Assembly: GCA_963757125.1 (NCBI GenBank)
Contig: CAVWQP010000009.1
Span: 558,001 to 622,000, forward strand
Direction: 5' to 3'
Length of the DNA: 64,000 bases
DNA from: CAVVSD01 sp963757125
GTDB lineage: Bacteria > Actinomycetota > Thermoleophilia > Solirubrobacterales > Solirubrobacteraceae
Below the pieces are notes generated by a model that did not search any database, was not told where the DNA came from, and was given only the letters and a program-made list of their open reading frames with translations. Shown in pieces: positions 41,527-49,868 of this stretch (the first letter of the stretch is position 1; the number at the start of each line of letters is the position of its first letter). A program made the position numbers and the translations under genes.

Positions 41527-44178
41527 TTACCGGTTGACGACCGCCACGCGTGCGCTGCGGATGTTCGCCCCGAGGCGGACGTTCCGCAGGCTGACCGTAC
41601 GGCCGACTGCGACCGTGCGGGTGACCGTGCGAACCACCTTGCCGTTGTAACCCATGAGCTGGATTCGGATGGTGGCGGTGCGCTTGGTGCCCTTCAGGCG
41701 GACCGAGAGGTACCGCGTGCCCTTGGCCGAGTTCACCACGCGGGCGAACCGGACCGACGTGCGCGGCGCAGAGCGACGCACGCGGGACGACGACACCTGC
41801 ACGTTGCCGGCTGCCAGGGCACGGACCGTCTGCTGCGACGGCGTCGTGTTCCCGGGGGTGTCCGGCTGCAGCACGAACGGCGTGGTGCCGGGGGTGCGGG
41901 TCGGAGCGCCCGGATCGATCGGATCGAGCGACGGGCTGCCGAACGGGATCTTCACGTCGCGGAGGATGCCCTCAGCGGTGAAGTCCCCGATGATGTTGAT
42001 CTCGTTGCCCTGGCTCTCCTGCACCTCGACCGCGGCGTTGCCGTAGTCGTTGGTCCGCAGGCAGATCCGCTGGCTGTTGCGGCGGTTGTCCGGGTCGTCG
42101 ACCGTCGAGGTCCCGGAGACGTCGTACGGCCCGATGACCTTCTGCTTGTGGTTCTGGTCGGTCGGGATGAACGGCGTCACGCCGTCGTTGCCCTTCGTCG
42201 TGTTCACGAAGCACACGACCTCACGGGCGAACGGCGAACCGTCGATGTCCTGCGCGTGGGCCACGACGATGCGGGCGTTGCGCAGGTCAGGCGTGGACCC
42301 CTTGGGGTACACGGCCAGGTACTTCGCGAACAGCGACTTGACCGTCTTGTGGATCGTCGCCGAGCCGGCGGGGTCGCCGCCGTTGACCGGCTGGTTCGGG
42401 TAGCGGGCGTCGGCCGTGATGTCGGCGGTGCCCAGGACGTTGTCCTTCAGGTACTTCAGGTCGCAGCCACCGTTGGCGTTGTTGTCCAGGTCGGGCTGCG
42501 TGTTCATCAGGGCGTTGAACCAGAACCCGCTGCCGGGCTCGAAGTTCACGTCGCCGACGCCGTGCTCATCGGTGTAGATGGCGACCTTCTGGGCGCCCTC
42601 GGGCGTCTGCCGCATCGCGGTCAGGCGCTCGAGCCGGGCCTCGTCGTTACGACGCAGGCACTGGGTCTCCACTGCGTTCAGCGTGCGACCGGTGAACTCG
42701 TGCGCGATGTCCCAGTAGTCGTACTGGAAGTCGCGGTCGGCCGTGTCGCCCTCGCCGCCCTGCCGGTCGCCCACGAGGTAACCCGTGAAGTCGTTGCCGG
42801 GCAGGCCGTCGGTGCCGGAGGCCTCGGCCTCGGGCGCGCCGGTGGCGGGGATGTACGCGCTGTAGAACGGTGCGTACAGGTTGTGCGGATCGTCGTTGCC
42901 CGAGCCTGCATTGGCGTTGGGAGCGCGATCAGCGGAGTACAGCGTGTGCTTGTCGGTCTTGCGCAGCGAACCCACGCCGCCGGTGTCCTTCTGGTCGGCG
43001 ATCGGCTTCAGCAGGTCCTTGTTCTGGGCGATGGTGAAGTCGACGCGCGCGGCCGGCATCGGTGCGTCGTCGGCCGTGAGCTGCCCGTCGGGCAGGAACG
43101 TCTCGTAGCGCTGGGCGTCGAACGGACCGACCGTGTCCTCGGCCGTCAGACCGAGCCACAGCGGAGCGATGCCGCCCGGGCCGTCCGCGTCGAAGACGCG
43201 CGAGAAGGCCTGGCCGCCGTCGCAGTTGTCCACTGCGTCGAGGATCGGGCCCGTCCCGGTCACGTTGACCGGACGGTCGGCCGGCGCGCAGTTTGCACCT
43301 GCGAGCGGATGACCCTCGGTCGCGAACGAGCCGATGTCCGACTGGTCATGGATGTCCCAGCGGTTCGACGGGTTCTCGTTGTTCGGGTTGGCGTCCGTCG
43401 CGAACTTGGCCGCGAATGCGGGCCACGCGTCGGGGAGCGTGATCGTGCCCATGCCGTCGACGGGCATCGAGCCGGTCACCTTCGCCTGCAGCACGCCCTG
43501 GTTGGCGCTGTCGGGCCGGTAGACGTTGTCGGCGAAGAACGTGTTCAGCATCCCGGATCCGAGGGGGTTGCCGACGCTGTTCGGGCCGTCACCGCCGAGC
43601 GGCAGCTCGGTGAGCTGCGGGTCGCTCATGTTCATCCAGCCGGCCAGGAACTGGTGCTGCAGCAGCGCCAGCTTCGTGACGAACGCAGCGCGCTCATCGC
43701 CGGTCAGATCGATGTTCCAGGTGCCGACGCCCACGGCCATCTTGATGCGGGCGAGGCCGGCCTGCGTGGACGTGAACGTCCCGCGGGCGCACAGGGCCCT
43801 GTTGCCGAGGAAGAACTCACGCGTGCCGTCGAGCAGGCGCGGGCCGCTCCCGGCACCGCTCCAGTCCTCGACCACGATGCTCAGGCTCAGACCGGTGAGG
43901 CCGATCGCCGGAGCGTCCGGATCACGGAACGCGGAACGCAGCGCGGCCATCTCGCGGTCCGTGAGGTCGTCCGAGCACTTGACGACGCGAATGTTCTCGC
44001 CCTTCCAGGCGAGGTACGGCACGTTCGTCGAGGTCGGATTGGGGGATGAACCCGGGGTCGGGTTCACGGGTGAGGCAGCTTGCCCCGCCCATGACGGGGT
44101 GCTTGCCAACAGGCAGGCGATCCCGACAAACAACAGCGCGACGAGCCCCAAGGGGCCACGCCGCCGAGCGCCCAGCAT
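41527..44178 (-). CDS. Large secreted protein of unknown function
   Basis: An 883-residue exported protein I do not recognise. Signal peptide ~1-31 (LGLVALLFVGIACLLASTPSWA). The long middle region is rich in Asp, Asn and Gly, contains scattered Cys (possible disulfides) and His-Glu or Asp-rich segments such as DYWDIAHEF and GNDDPHNLYAPFYSAYIP, but no catalytic motif I can name. The last ~100 residues are beta-rich and basic (TVRALAAGNVQVSSSRVRRS onward), like a wall-binding or adhesion Ig-like domain. GGAGG lies 6-10 bases before the ATG. It is single-gene, ended by its own hairpin. Confidence 0.7.
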   Translation of the reverse strand: MLGARRRGPLGLVALLFVGIACLLASTPSWAGQAASPVNPTPGSSPNPTSTNVPYLAWKGENIRVVKCSDDLTDREMAALRSAFRDPDAPAIGLTGLSLSIVVEDWSGAGSGPRLLDGTREFFLGNRALCARGTFTSTQAGLARIKMAVGVGTWNIDLTGDERAAFVTKLALLQHQFLAGWMNMSDPQLTELPLGGDGPNSVGNPLGSGMLNTFFADNVYRPDSANQGVLQAKVTGSMPVDGMGTITLPDAWPAFAAKFATDANPNNENPSNRWDIHDQSDIGSFATEGHPLAGANCAPADRPVNVTGTGPILDAVDNCDGGQAFSRVFDADGPGGIAPLWLGLTAEDTVGPFDAQRYETFLPDGQLTADDAPMPAARVDFTIAQNKDLLKPIADQKDTGGVGSLRKTDKHTLYSADRAPNANAGSGNDDPHNLYAPFYSAYIPATGAPEAEASGTDGLPGNDFTGYLVGDRQGGEGDTADRDFQYDYWDIAHEFTGRTLNAVETQCLRRNDEARLERLTAMRQTPEGAQKVAIYTDEHGVGDVNFEPGSGFWFNALMNTQPDLDNNANGGCDLKYLKDNVLGTADITADARYPNQPVNGGDPAGSATIHKTVKSLFAKYLAVYPKGSTPDLRNARIVVAHAQDIDGSPFAREVVCFVNTTKGNDGVTPFIPTDQNHKQKVIGPYDVSGTSTVDDPDNRRNSQRICLRTNDYGNAAVEVQESQGNEINIIGDFTAEGILRDVKIPFGSPSLDPIDPGAPTRTPGTTPFVLQPDTPGNTTPSQQTVRALAAGNVQVSSSRVRRSAPRTSVRFARVVNSAKGTRYLSVRLKGTKRTATIRIQLMGYNGKVVRTVTRTVAVGRTVSLRNVRLGANIRSARVAVVNR

Positions 44179-44383
44179 TGACTACCTCCGTGTAGATGGA
44201 CCTAGGCGATGGCCGTGGAGGTCCTCTCCTGACCTCGGGTGCAACCCATCGCTGTCAAGTGGAGAAGCTACGGCCACACCAACATCGGGGGCAACATGCC
44301 GCCGGATAGTTGATAGCTACCTGGGTGGGTGGAATCGCCTACCCACCTACCCCTTGAACTACCCGGACTGGGCCCTCTACATC

Positions 44384-44416
44384 GGCCGATCGGCCCAATT
44401 CGGATGGCCGATCGGC
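44384..44416. terminator. Repeated palindrome after the LuxR gene
   Basis: GGCCGATCGGCC (44384-44395) and GGCCGATCGGC (44406-44416) are two copies of one palindrome, able to pair within or between copies. They lie 50-80 bases downstream of the minus-strand luxR-type gene stop and likely end that transcript. The rest of 44179-44465 holds a second imperfect repeat, GGTGGGTGG / CTACCCACC, near 44320-44350. Confidence 0.5.
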
Positions 44417-44465
44417 GGGGAGCGGCGACGCGCCACGGGTAGGTGCCCGCGGCGCGGACGGCGCG

Positions 44466-45230
44466 CTACATGCCGCTCGTCAGCTCGGCGTAGCGCTGGG
44501 CCGCCTGGACCCGGTTCGCGATGCCCAGCTGGCGGAAGATCGAGCGCAGGTGGAACTTCACCGTGTTGACCGAGATGAACAGCTCCTCGGCGATCTCGAC
44601 GTTGGACTTCCCTGCCGCGACGAGGCGCAGCACGTCGCGCTGACGGCGCGAGAGCGCGGCAAGCCGGGCGTCGGCCTCGAGCTGCCGGCCGGCGGCACGC
44701 CAGCCGGAGGGGAACACCGTGTGCCCCGCGAGGACCTGCCGCACCGCCATGACGATCGAGGCGCCGGAGTCGCTCTTCTCCATGAGCGCGTCCACGTGCG
44801 CGCCTGCGGCGAGCTCCATGGTCGTGGCGTCGACGCCGTCGACGAGCACGACGATCTTGCTCGGACGGGGTCGCTGGCGGATCGCCGCGATGGCGGACAC
44901 CGCGTCGCCCGTCATGGGCGTGTCGAGCAGGACAGCGTCGGGCTCGACACGGCTCACCGCCTCGAGGAGGGCCGACTCGTCCGTGAAGACGCCGGCGACC
45001 TCGAAGGCGCCTGCCGCCCTCAGCAGCCACTGCAGTGCGTCGCCGAGCAGCCGTTGCTGGCCGAAGATCAGCACCACCGCGGCGCGCTCGGGCTCGAGCC
45101 CGTCGCCCGGCGGAGACTGAAAAGGCCCCCGTCCGGGGCGTAGCGCGCGTGGCGCGCCGGAGAGCGACGACCCATCTGGGCGGTCGTCTCCTTCCTGTGC
45201 GCGGCTCTCATCCATGAGTCCGACTTTCAT
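44466..45230 (-). CDS. LuxR-type response regulator with degenerate receiver
   Basis: A 254-residue regulator. Residues ~50-170 form a receiver-like domain, and 193-250 an FixJ/NarL helix-turn-helix (LSRRQRDVLRLVAAGKSNVEIA ... VNTVKFHLRSIF). The phospho-acceptor Asp103 (VLLDTPM) is kept, but the acidic Mg-binding pair after strand 1 is Phe-Gly (AVVLIFGQQ). Phosphorylation control is therefore doubtful. ATG 45230 is chosen for AGAGGT upstream and the MKVGLMDES start; a longer frame to 45329 exists. No kinase gene is adjacent. Confidence 0.85.
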   Translation of the reverse strand: MKVGLMDESRAQEGDDRPDGSSLSGAPRALRPGRGPFQSPPGDGLEPERAAVVLIFGQQRLLGDALQWLLRAAGAFEVAGVFTDESALLEAVSRVEPDAVLLDTPMTGDAVSAIAAIRQRPRPSKIVVLVDGVDATTMELAAGAHVDALMEKSDSGASIVMAVRQVLAGHTVFPSGWRAAGRQLEADARLAALSRRQRDVLRLVAAGKSNVEIAEELFISVNTVKFHLRSIFRQLGIANRVQAAQRYAELTSGM

Positions 45231-45318
45231 ACGACCTCTTCCGTATCTGCTGTGCGTCCGTGACAGGAACGACCTTCCCCGCTCGCGATGGCCCCTGTCA
45301 AGAGGCCTTTGTGTCGGT

Positions 45319-45337
45319 TTCGGGCACAAAACCCGAA
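45319..45337. promoter_or_regulatory. Small hairpin in the divergent luxR / GH26 region
   Basis: TTCGGG-N7-CCCGAA (45319-45324 / 45332-45337) lies in the 236-base region between the two divergent genes. A GACAGG/CCTGTC pair (about 45263-45300) flanks it. No convincing promoter hexamers were seen. Confidence 0.25.
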
Positions 45338-45466
45338 CGGTTCCTCCAAAACATCGTAGACCAGATTCCGGGCAGGTCTCCGTCGCGGCTTGATCTCACG
45401 CTCGACCTGAGCTTGAGGTCATGCCCACCCGTCAGTACGGCTCCCGCTCGGTAGCCTTCCCCGTGC

Positions 45467-46636
45467 ATGGACGCCGTGTCGAACAGGAGGTTCGCACCGA
45501 TCGCGCTGCTCGCGCTCGCCGTCACGATGCTCATGGGAGCATGCGGGTCGGACGGGCGAAAGACGAGCACCGGCGGGGATGCAGCACCGCCGGCCGCGAG
45601 CTCGGAGGCGACCGGGCGGCTGCTCGCCGGCCCGCAGTGCGGCCCTGGTCAGCGCACCGTCGTCGCCCCTCCGGCGGCGGGGATCCTGCACGGCGCGATG
45701 CCGTCTCTGCTGCACGACGACTCGCTCAGCGGCCCGCGCAGTGGCGCGCGGGTGCGCAGTTTCGAGCGTCTCGCCGACCGCAAACTCGCCTGGGTCTACT
45801 TCTCCGACAACTGGTTCCAGGGCATCCGCTTCCCGGCCGAAGCGGTCGAGTCCGTGCACGAGACTGGCGCGCTGCCGTTCATCCGGCTCATGCCGCGATC
45901 GCAGTGGAAGGACGGGCAGATCGACCCGAAGTACCCCCTGAGCCGGATCGCGAAGGGCGACTTCGACGCCGATCTGCGCGCCTGGGCGAAGGCCGCTCGC
46001 GACTCGCGCGTCCCGCTGCTCGTCGACTTCGCCCCGGAGATGAACGGCAACTGGTTCCCCTGGAGCGGCGCCTTCAACGGCGGCCAGGAGAACGGGCCGG
46101 AGACGTACAAGGCCGCCTACCGCCACGTCGTCGACCTCTTCCGCGAGCAGGGCGCCGAGAACGTCGGCTTCGCGTTCCACGTCAACGTGCGGTCCGCGCC
46201 GGACGAGCCCTGGAACGACATGGCGAAGTACTACCCCGGTGACGACTACATCGACTGGATCGGTCTGTCCGCATACGGCGGCGTGTTCCCCGGCTACGAC
46301 TGGGAGCCGCTGCGGCGCGCGCTCGACGAGGCGTATCCCAAGCTCGCGGCGCTCTCGCCGACGAAGCCGATCGCGCTCCTGGAGACCGGCGTGATCGAGG
46401 AGCGCGACAAGGACAAGGCGGCGTGGATCCAGGCGGCGTACGATGCCCTGCGCATGGACCGCTATCCCCGCCTGAAGGCCGCCATCTGGTGGCACGAGCG
46501 CTGGACCAACGAGGACGATCGCGTCAGCGACGTCCGCATCGACTCCGACGCCGCCGCCACCGCCGCGTACCGCAAGGCCGTGGCGGGGCCGCAGTTCGTC
46601 GCACGCCCCGAGTACGCCTGCGCGCCGAAGGCCTGA
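45467..46636 (+). CDS. Glycoside hydrolase family 26-like lipoprotein
   Basis: A 389-residue lipoprotein (lipobox MGAC, Cys26) anchored outside the membrane. The catalytic TIM barrel shows the acid/base Glu191 in APEMNGNW and the nucleophile Glu306 in ALLETG, at the spacing of GH26 (beta-mannanase or related). FAFHVN and IGLSAYGG are further barrel elements. It would cut beta-mannan or a similar beta-1,4/1,3 glycan. It is followed two bases later by a ROK sugar kinase, suggesting use of the released sugar. The start ATG lacks an evident RBS; GTG 45476 is an alternative. Confidence 0.82.
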   Translation: MDAVSNRRFAPIALLALAVTMLMGACGSDGRKTSTGGDAAPPAASSEATGRLLAGPQCGPGQRTVVAPPAAGILHGAMPSLLHDDSLSGPRSGARVRSFERLADRKLAWVYFSDNWFQGIRFPAEAVESVHETGALPFIRLMPRSQWKDGQIDPKYPLSRIAKGDFDADLRAWAKAARDSRVPLLVDFAPEMNGNWFPWSGAFNGGQENGPETYKAAYRHVVDLFREQGAENVGFAFHVNVRSAPDEPWNDMAKYYPGDDYIDWIGLSAYGGVFPGYDWEPLRRALDEAYPKLAALSPTKPIALLETGVIEERDKDKAAWIQAAYDALRMDRYPRLKAAIWWHERWTNEDDRVSDVRIDSDAAATAAYRKAVAGPQFVARPEYACAPKA

Positions 46637-46638
46637 GC

Positions 46639-47589
46639 GTGCGCGGCGGCATCGATCTCGGCGGCACGAAGATCCAGGCGGTCGTCGTCGACGACGACAG
46701 CAAGGTGCTCGGCGAGCACCGCGAGCCCACCCCGACCGAGGGTGGCCCGGCCGACGTGTCGGAGGCGATGGCCGGCGCATTGCGCGAGGCCGCGCAGGGC
46801 GCCGGCGTGGAGACCTCCGAGCTGACCGGGGTCGGCGTCGGCTCGCCCGGCGCGGTCGACGAGGACGACGGGACCGTCTCCAGCGCGCGCAACCTGCCCG
46901 GCTGGGAGGGAACCTTCGCGCTGGGCAAGGACCTCGGCGGACGCATCGGCGCGCCCGTGAAGCTCGGCAACGACGTGCAGGTGGCGACCGACGCGGAGTT
47001 CCAGCTCGGTGCCGCCCGCGAGTTCGATTCCGTCCTCGGCGTCTTCTGGGGCACCGGCGTCGGCGGCGGCCTCGTGCTCGGCGGCAAGCCCTGGCTCGGG
47101 CGCGGATCCGCGGGCGAGATCGGGCATGTCGTCGTGCGCCTCGACGGCGCCCGCTGCCCCTGCGGCCGCCGCGGCTGCATGGAGGCCTACGCGGGGCGCG
47201 CCGCGATGGAGGCCCGCGCGAGGAAGCTGCACCACGACGGTGAGCACACCGCGCTCTTCGAGATCATGGAGAAGCGCGGTCGCGACCGGCTGACCAGCGG
47301 CGTCTGGGCCCGCGCGCTGCGCGCGGAGGACGCGATGGCGGTGAAGCTCATGGCCAGGGCGGTCGCCGCGCTCGGCGCCGGCGTCGCCTCCGCGCAGAAC
47401 CTGCTCGACGTCGAGGCCGTCATCATCGGCGGCGGCCTGGGCATCCGGCTCGGCGACCCGTACGTCGCGCGGATCGCCGCGGCGATGCAGCCGCATCTCT
47501 TCCTCGACGGCAAGCCGCCGATCGTGCGCCTCGCGGCGCTCGGCGACCTGGGCGGCGCCGTCGGCGCCGCGCTGCTCGTCGCGAACTAG
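46639..47589 (+). CDS. ROK family sugar kinase (glucokinase-like)
   Basis: A 316-residue actin-fold kinase. The phosphate-binding motif is GIDLGGTK (4-11), catalytic Asp112 sits in LGNDVQ, and the ROK zinc site is His163 with CPCGRRGC (173-180). It phosphorylates glucose or a related hexose (mannose is plausible given GH26). GTG 46639 follows the hydrolase stop by two bases. Convergent with the ferredoxin gene with a 4-base overlap. Confidence 0.88.
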   Translation: MRGGIDLGGTKIQAVVVDDDSKVLGEHREPTPTEGGPADVSEAMAGALREAAQGAGVETSELTGVGVGSPGAVDEDDGTVSSARNLPGWEGTFALGKDLGGRIGAPVKLGNDVQVATDAEFQLGAAREFDSVLGVFWGTGVGGGLVLGGKPWLGRGSAGEIGHVVVRLDGARCPCGRRGCMEAYAGRAAMEARARKLHHDGEHTALFEIMEKRGRDRLTSGVWARALRAEDAMAVKLMARAVAALGAGVASAQNLLDVEAVIIGGGLGIRLGDPYVARIAAAMQPHLFLDGKPPIVRLAALGDLGGAVGAALLVAN

Positions 47590-47909
47590 AGCTGCGTTTC
47601 GGGCAGCCGGACGACGAGCCCGTCGAGCTCGTCGCTCAGCTCGATCTGACAGCTGAGGCGGCTCGTGGCGAGGCGCTCGGACGCAGCCGCGTCGAGCATC
47701 TCGTCCTCGTCGGAGGACATCTCGGGCAGCCGGCCGGCGAACGCGTCGTCGACGTAGACGTGGCAGGTCGCGCACATGAGCGACCCGCCGCACTCCGCGA
47801 CGATCCCATCGATGTCGGCGTTGACGGCCGCCATCATCACGCTCGTCCCGGCGTCCGCCTCGACCTCGAGCTGCGTCCCGTCGGGATCGACGTAGGTGAC
47901 CTTCGGCAT
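47586..47909 (-). CDS. 2Fe-2S ferredoxin
   Basis: A 107-residue adrenodoxin/plant-like ferredoxin. The cluster ligands are Cys40, Cys46, Cys49 (C-x5-C-x2-C) and Cys87, in the vertebrate/bacterial order. It carries electrons to oxygenases or P450 enzymes. It is divergent from the GntR gene and near the aromatic-oxidation genes, so it may serve them; no reductase gene is adjacent. Confidence 0.9.
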   Translation of the reverse strand: MPKVTYVDPDGTQLEVEADAGTSVMMAAVNADIDGIVAECGGSLMCATCHVYVDDAFAGRLPEMSSDEDEMLDAAASERLATSRLSCQIELSDELDGLVVRLPETQL

Positions 47910-47936
47910 CGTCGGACAGTCATATCACCCGCGCAT

Positions 47937-47946
47937 GTGGATCCAC
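47937..47946. promoter_or_regulatory. Palindrome upstream of gntR
   Basis: GTGGATCCAC is a perfect 10-base palindrome 37 bases before the gntR ATG. It shares the ATCCACT half-site with the two operator-like repeats at 50886 and 56209, so it may be an autoregulatory site. Confidence 0.35.
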
Positions 47947-47982
47947 TCGACCGATCCGATGCAAGAGCTAGCCTCCTCCGCG

Positions 47983-48720
47983 ATGCCCGCCGCACGCAAT
48001 CGGGTGGTCTCCCGCGACGGCCAGAACGTCGCGAACATCCACGCGCGCCTGCGCGAGGCGATCCTCAGCGGCGACATGGCCGCCGGCGAGGTCACGACGC
48101 AGGTCGCGCTCGGCGAGTCGCTCGGCGCCGGGCGCACGCCGATCCGCGAGGCGCTGCGGCTCCTGCAGCGCGAGGGCCTCGTGATCGCCGAGCCCAACCG
48201 GCGGGTGCGCGTCGCCGACCTGTCGGCCGACGACGCGGAGTCGCTCTACGTCAGCCGGATCGCGCTCGAGGTCGCGGCGCTGCGGATCACCGTCCCTGCC
48301 CTGCGGTCGCCGGACTTCGCCGAGCTCGAGGGCCTCATGGCCCAGATGGAGCACTACATGGGCGAGCGCGACTGGCGCGGGCTGCGCGCGCCGCACCGCG
48401 CGTTCCACACGAAGCTCGGCTCCGCGGCCGGCGACCGCGTCGTCGGGCTCGTCGCGCAGGGCTTCGACCACGCCGAGCGCTACCGCCTCGCCCAGAGCAC
48501 GCTGAACACCCGCGAGTGGGCGCTGCGCGCCGAGGAGCACCGCGGGCTCGTGGAGGCCGCCAAGGCGGGCGACGCCGATCTCGCCGCCCGCCGCCTGGCC
48601 GAGCACTACGGGCACACGGCGCAGCTCATCCTGGCCGCGCTGGGCGCGGGCGACGACCTGCACCGCCTGCGCACGACGCTGGCGTCCGTCGCTCCCGGGT
48701 CCGAATCCGTCCTCGCCTAG
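47983..48720 (+). CDS. GntR (FCD) family transcriptional regulator
   Basis: A 245-residue regulator. Winged helix (~15-75) with IHARLREAILSGDMAAGEV and LGAGRTPIREALRLLQREGLV; helical FCD ligand domain after ~85 with metal-ligand His residues (APHRAFHTKLG, EEHRGLVEA). The open frame starts at 47896 inside the ferredoxin gene; ATG 47983 is the most usual-length choice. It converges on the monooxygenase gene (CTAG overlap) and is the nearest regulator to the operator-like repeats of the catabolic genes to its right. Confidence 0.87.
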   Translation: MPAARNRVVSRDGQNVANIHARLREAILSGDMAAGEVTTQVALGESLGAGRTPIREALRLLQREGLVIAEPNRRVRVADLSADDAESLYVSRIALEVAALRITVPALRSPDFAELEGLMAQMEHYMGERDWRGLRAPHRAFHTKLGSAAGDRVVGLVAQGFDHAERYRLAQSTLNTREWALRAEEHRGLVEAAKAGDADLAARRLAEHYGHTAQLILAALGAGDDLHRLRTTLASVAPGSESVLA

Positions 48721-49868
48721 GCGGGCTGGGCGAGGACGCCCTCGATCCCGGCCATGTTCTCCGGGAGGTGCTCGCGCATGCCCTGCAGCGCGAACGGCAG
48801 CGTCTCCGCCGTGATCGACATCTCCTGCTCGAGGATCCCGTGCGAGGCGTCCTGGACGAGCTTCGCCCGCGGGAAGCGGCGCTCGCCGTAGCGCCCCAAC
48901 GCCGCCTCGACCTCATCGGCGCCGTCGAGCTCGTCGGCGAGCACGACGCCGTCCTCCAGCGCCATCGCCGCGCCCTGCGTGAGGTGCGGGGCGCAGGCGT
49001 GCACGGCGTCGCCGCCCAGGACGATGCGGCCCGAGAACCACGGCAGCGGCAGCATGACCTCGTGGAGCGGGCTGTAGACGACGTCGTCGCCGGGCTTCAG
49101 CCCGTCGCGGATGTCCCCCACGATGCCGCCGAAGTCCGCCAGCCGCTCGCGCAGCGCCTCGACCGCCGCGTCGCCCTGGACCCGCACGGCCTTGGGCTCG
49201 GGCGTGACGTTGAAGAGGTACATCGAGTCGTCCGAGAGCGGGATGTAGCCCGCCTTCACACCGACAGACTGGTAGATCGCGCCGCGCGTGACCTCGGGCG
49301 GGCGCGGGATCGTGACGCGCCAGATGACGTAGCCCGCGTACTGCGAGCGCGCCCCCTCGCCGAAGAGCAGCTCGCGCGTGGGGGAGCGGATGCCGTCGAA
49401 GCCGGCGACGAGGTCGTAGGTGCCCTCGCGCCCGTCGCTCAGCTCGACCTCCGCGACGTCGCCGGCGTTGCGCAGCTCGGTGAACGTCGTCCCATAGGAG
49501 ATCCGCACGCCCGCGCGGTCGGCGGCGCCGAGCAGGATCTCGTGGAGCTGCCGGCGGGCGAGGCCGTTGTTGTGCGGGATGCGCTCGTCGCCCAGGATCG
49601 TGTCGATGCCGACCACGAGGTTCCCGTCGGCGTCGCGGAAGTCCCAGCCGTCGAACTGGTAGCCGACGGCCAGCACGTCGTCGAGCACGCCCAGCGCGTC
49701 GAGCGCCCGCAGGGAGTTGCCCGGCTGGTTGATGCCCACGCCGTAGACCTCGGCGTCGGGCTTGACCTCGACGATCTCGACGTCGATGCCGCGCTGCGCG
49801 AGCGCCGTCGCGGCGCCCAGCCCGCCGATCCCGCCGCCGATGACGAGTGCCCTCTCGACGGCCGCCAT
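48717..49868 (-). CDS. FAD-dependent aromatic monooxygenase
   Basis: A 383-residue group A flavin hydroxylase. GGGIGG at 11-16, DG motif as GFDGIRSPTRE, and GGDAVHACAPHLTQGAAMALED for FAD binding. It adds one O atom to a phenol- or benzoate-type ring using NAD(P)H. The ATG overlaps the upstream dioxygenase stop (TGATG), so it is the second gene of that operon. It could make the catechol-type substrate for the dioxygenase. Related to salicylate- and hydroxybenzoate-hydroxylases; precise substrate unknown. Confidence 0.87.
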   Translation of the reverse strand: MAAVERALVIGGGIGGLGAATALAQRGIDVEIVEVKPDAEVYGVGINQPGNSLRALDALGVLDDVLAVGYQFDGWDFRDADGNLVVGIDTILGDERIPHNNGLARRQLHEILLGAADRAGVRISYGTTFTELRNAGDVAEVELSDGREGTYDLVAGFDGIRSPTRELLFGEGARSQYAGYVIWRVTIPRPPEVTRGAIYQSVGVKAGYIPLSDDSMYLFNVTPEPKAVRVQGDAAVEALRERLADFGGIVGDIRDGLKPGDDVVYSPLHEVMLPLPWFSGRIVLGGDAVHACAPHLTQGAAMALEDGVVLADELDGADEVEAALGRYGERRFPRAKLVQDASHGILEQEMSITAETLPFALQGMREHLPENMAGIEGVLAQPA

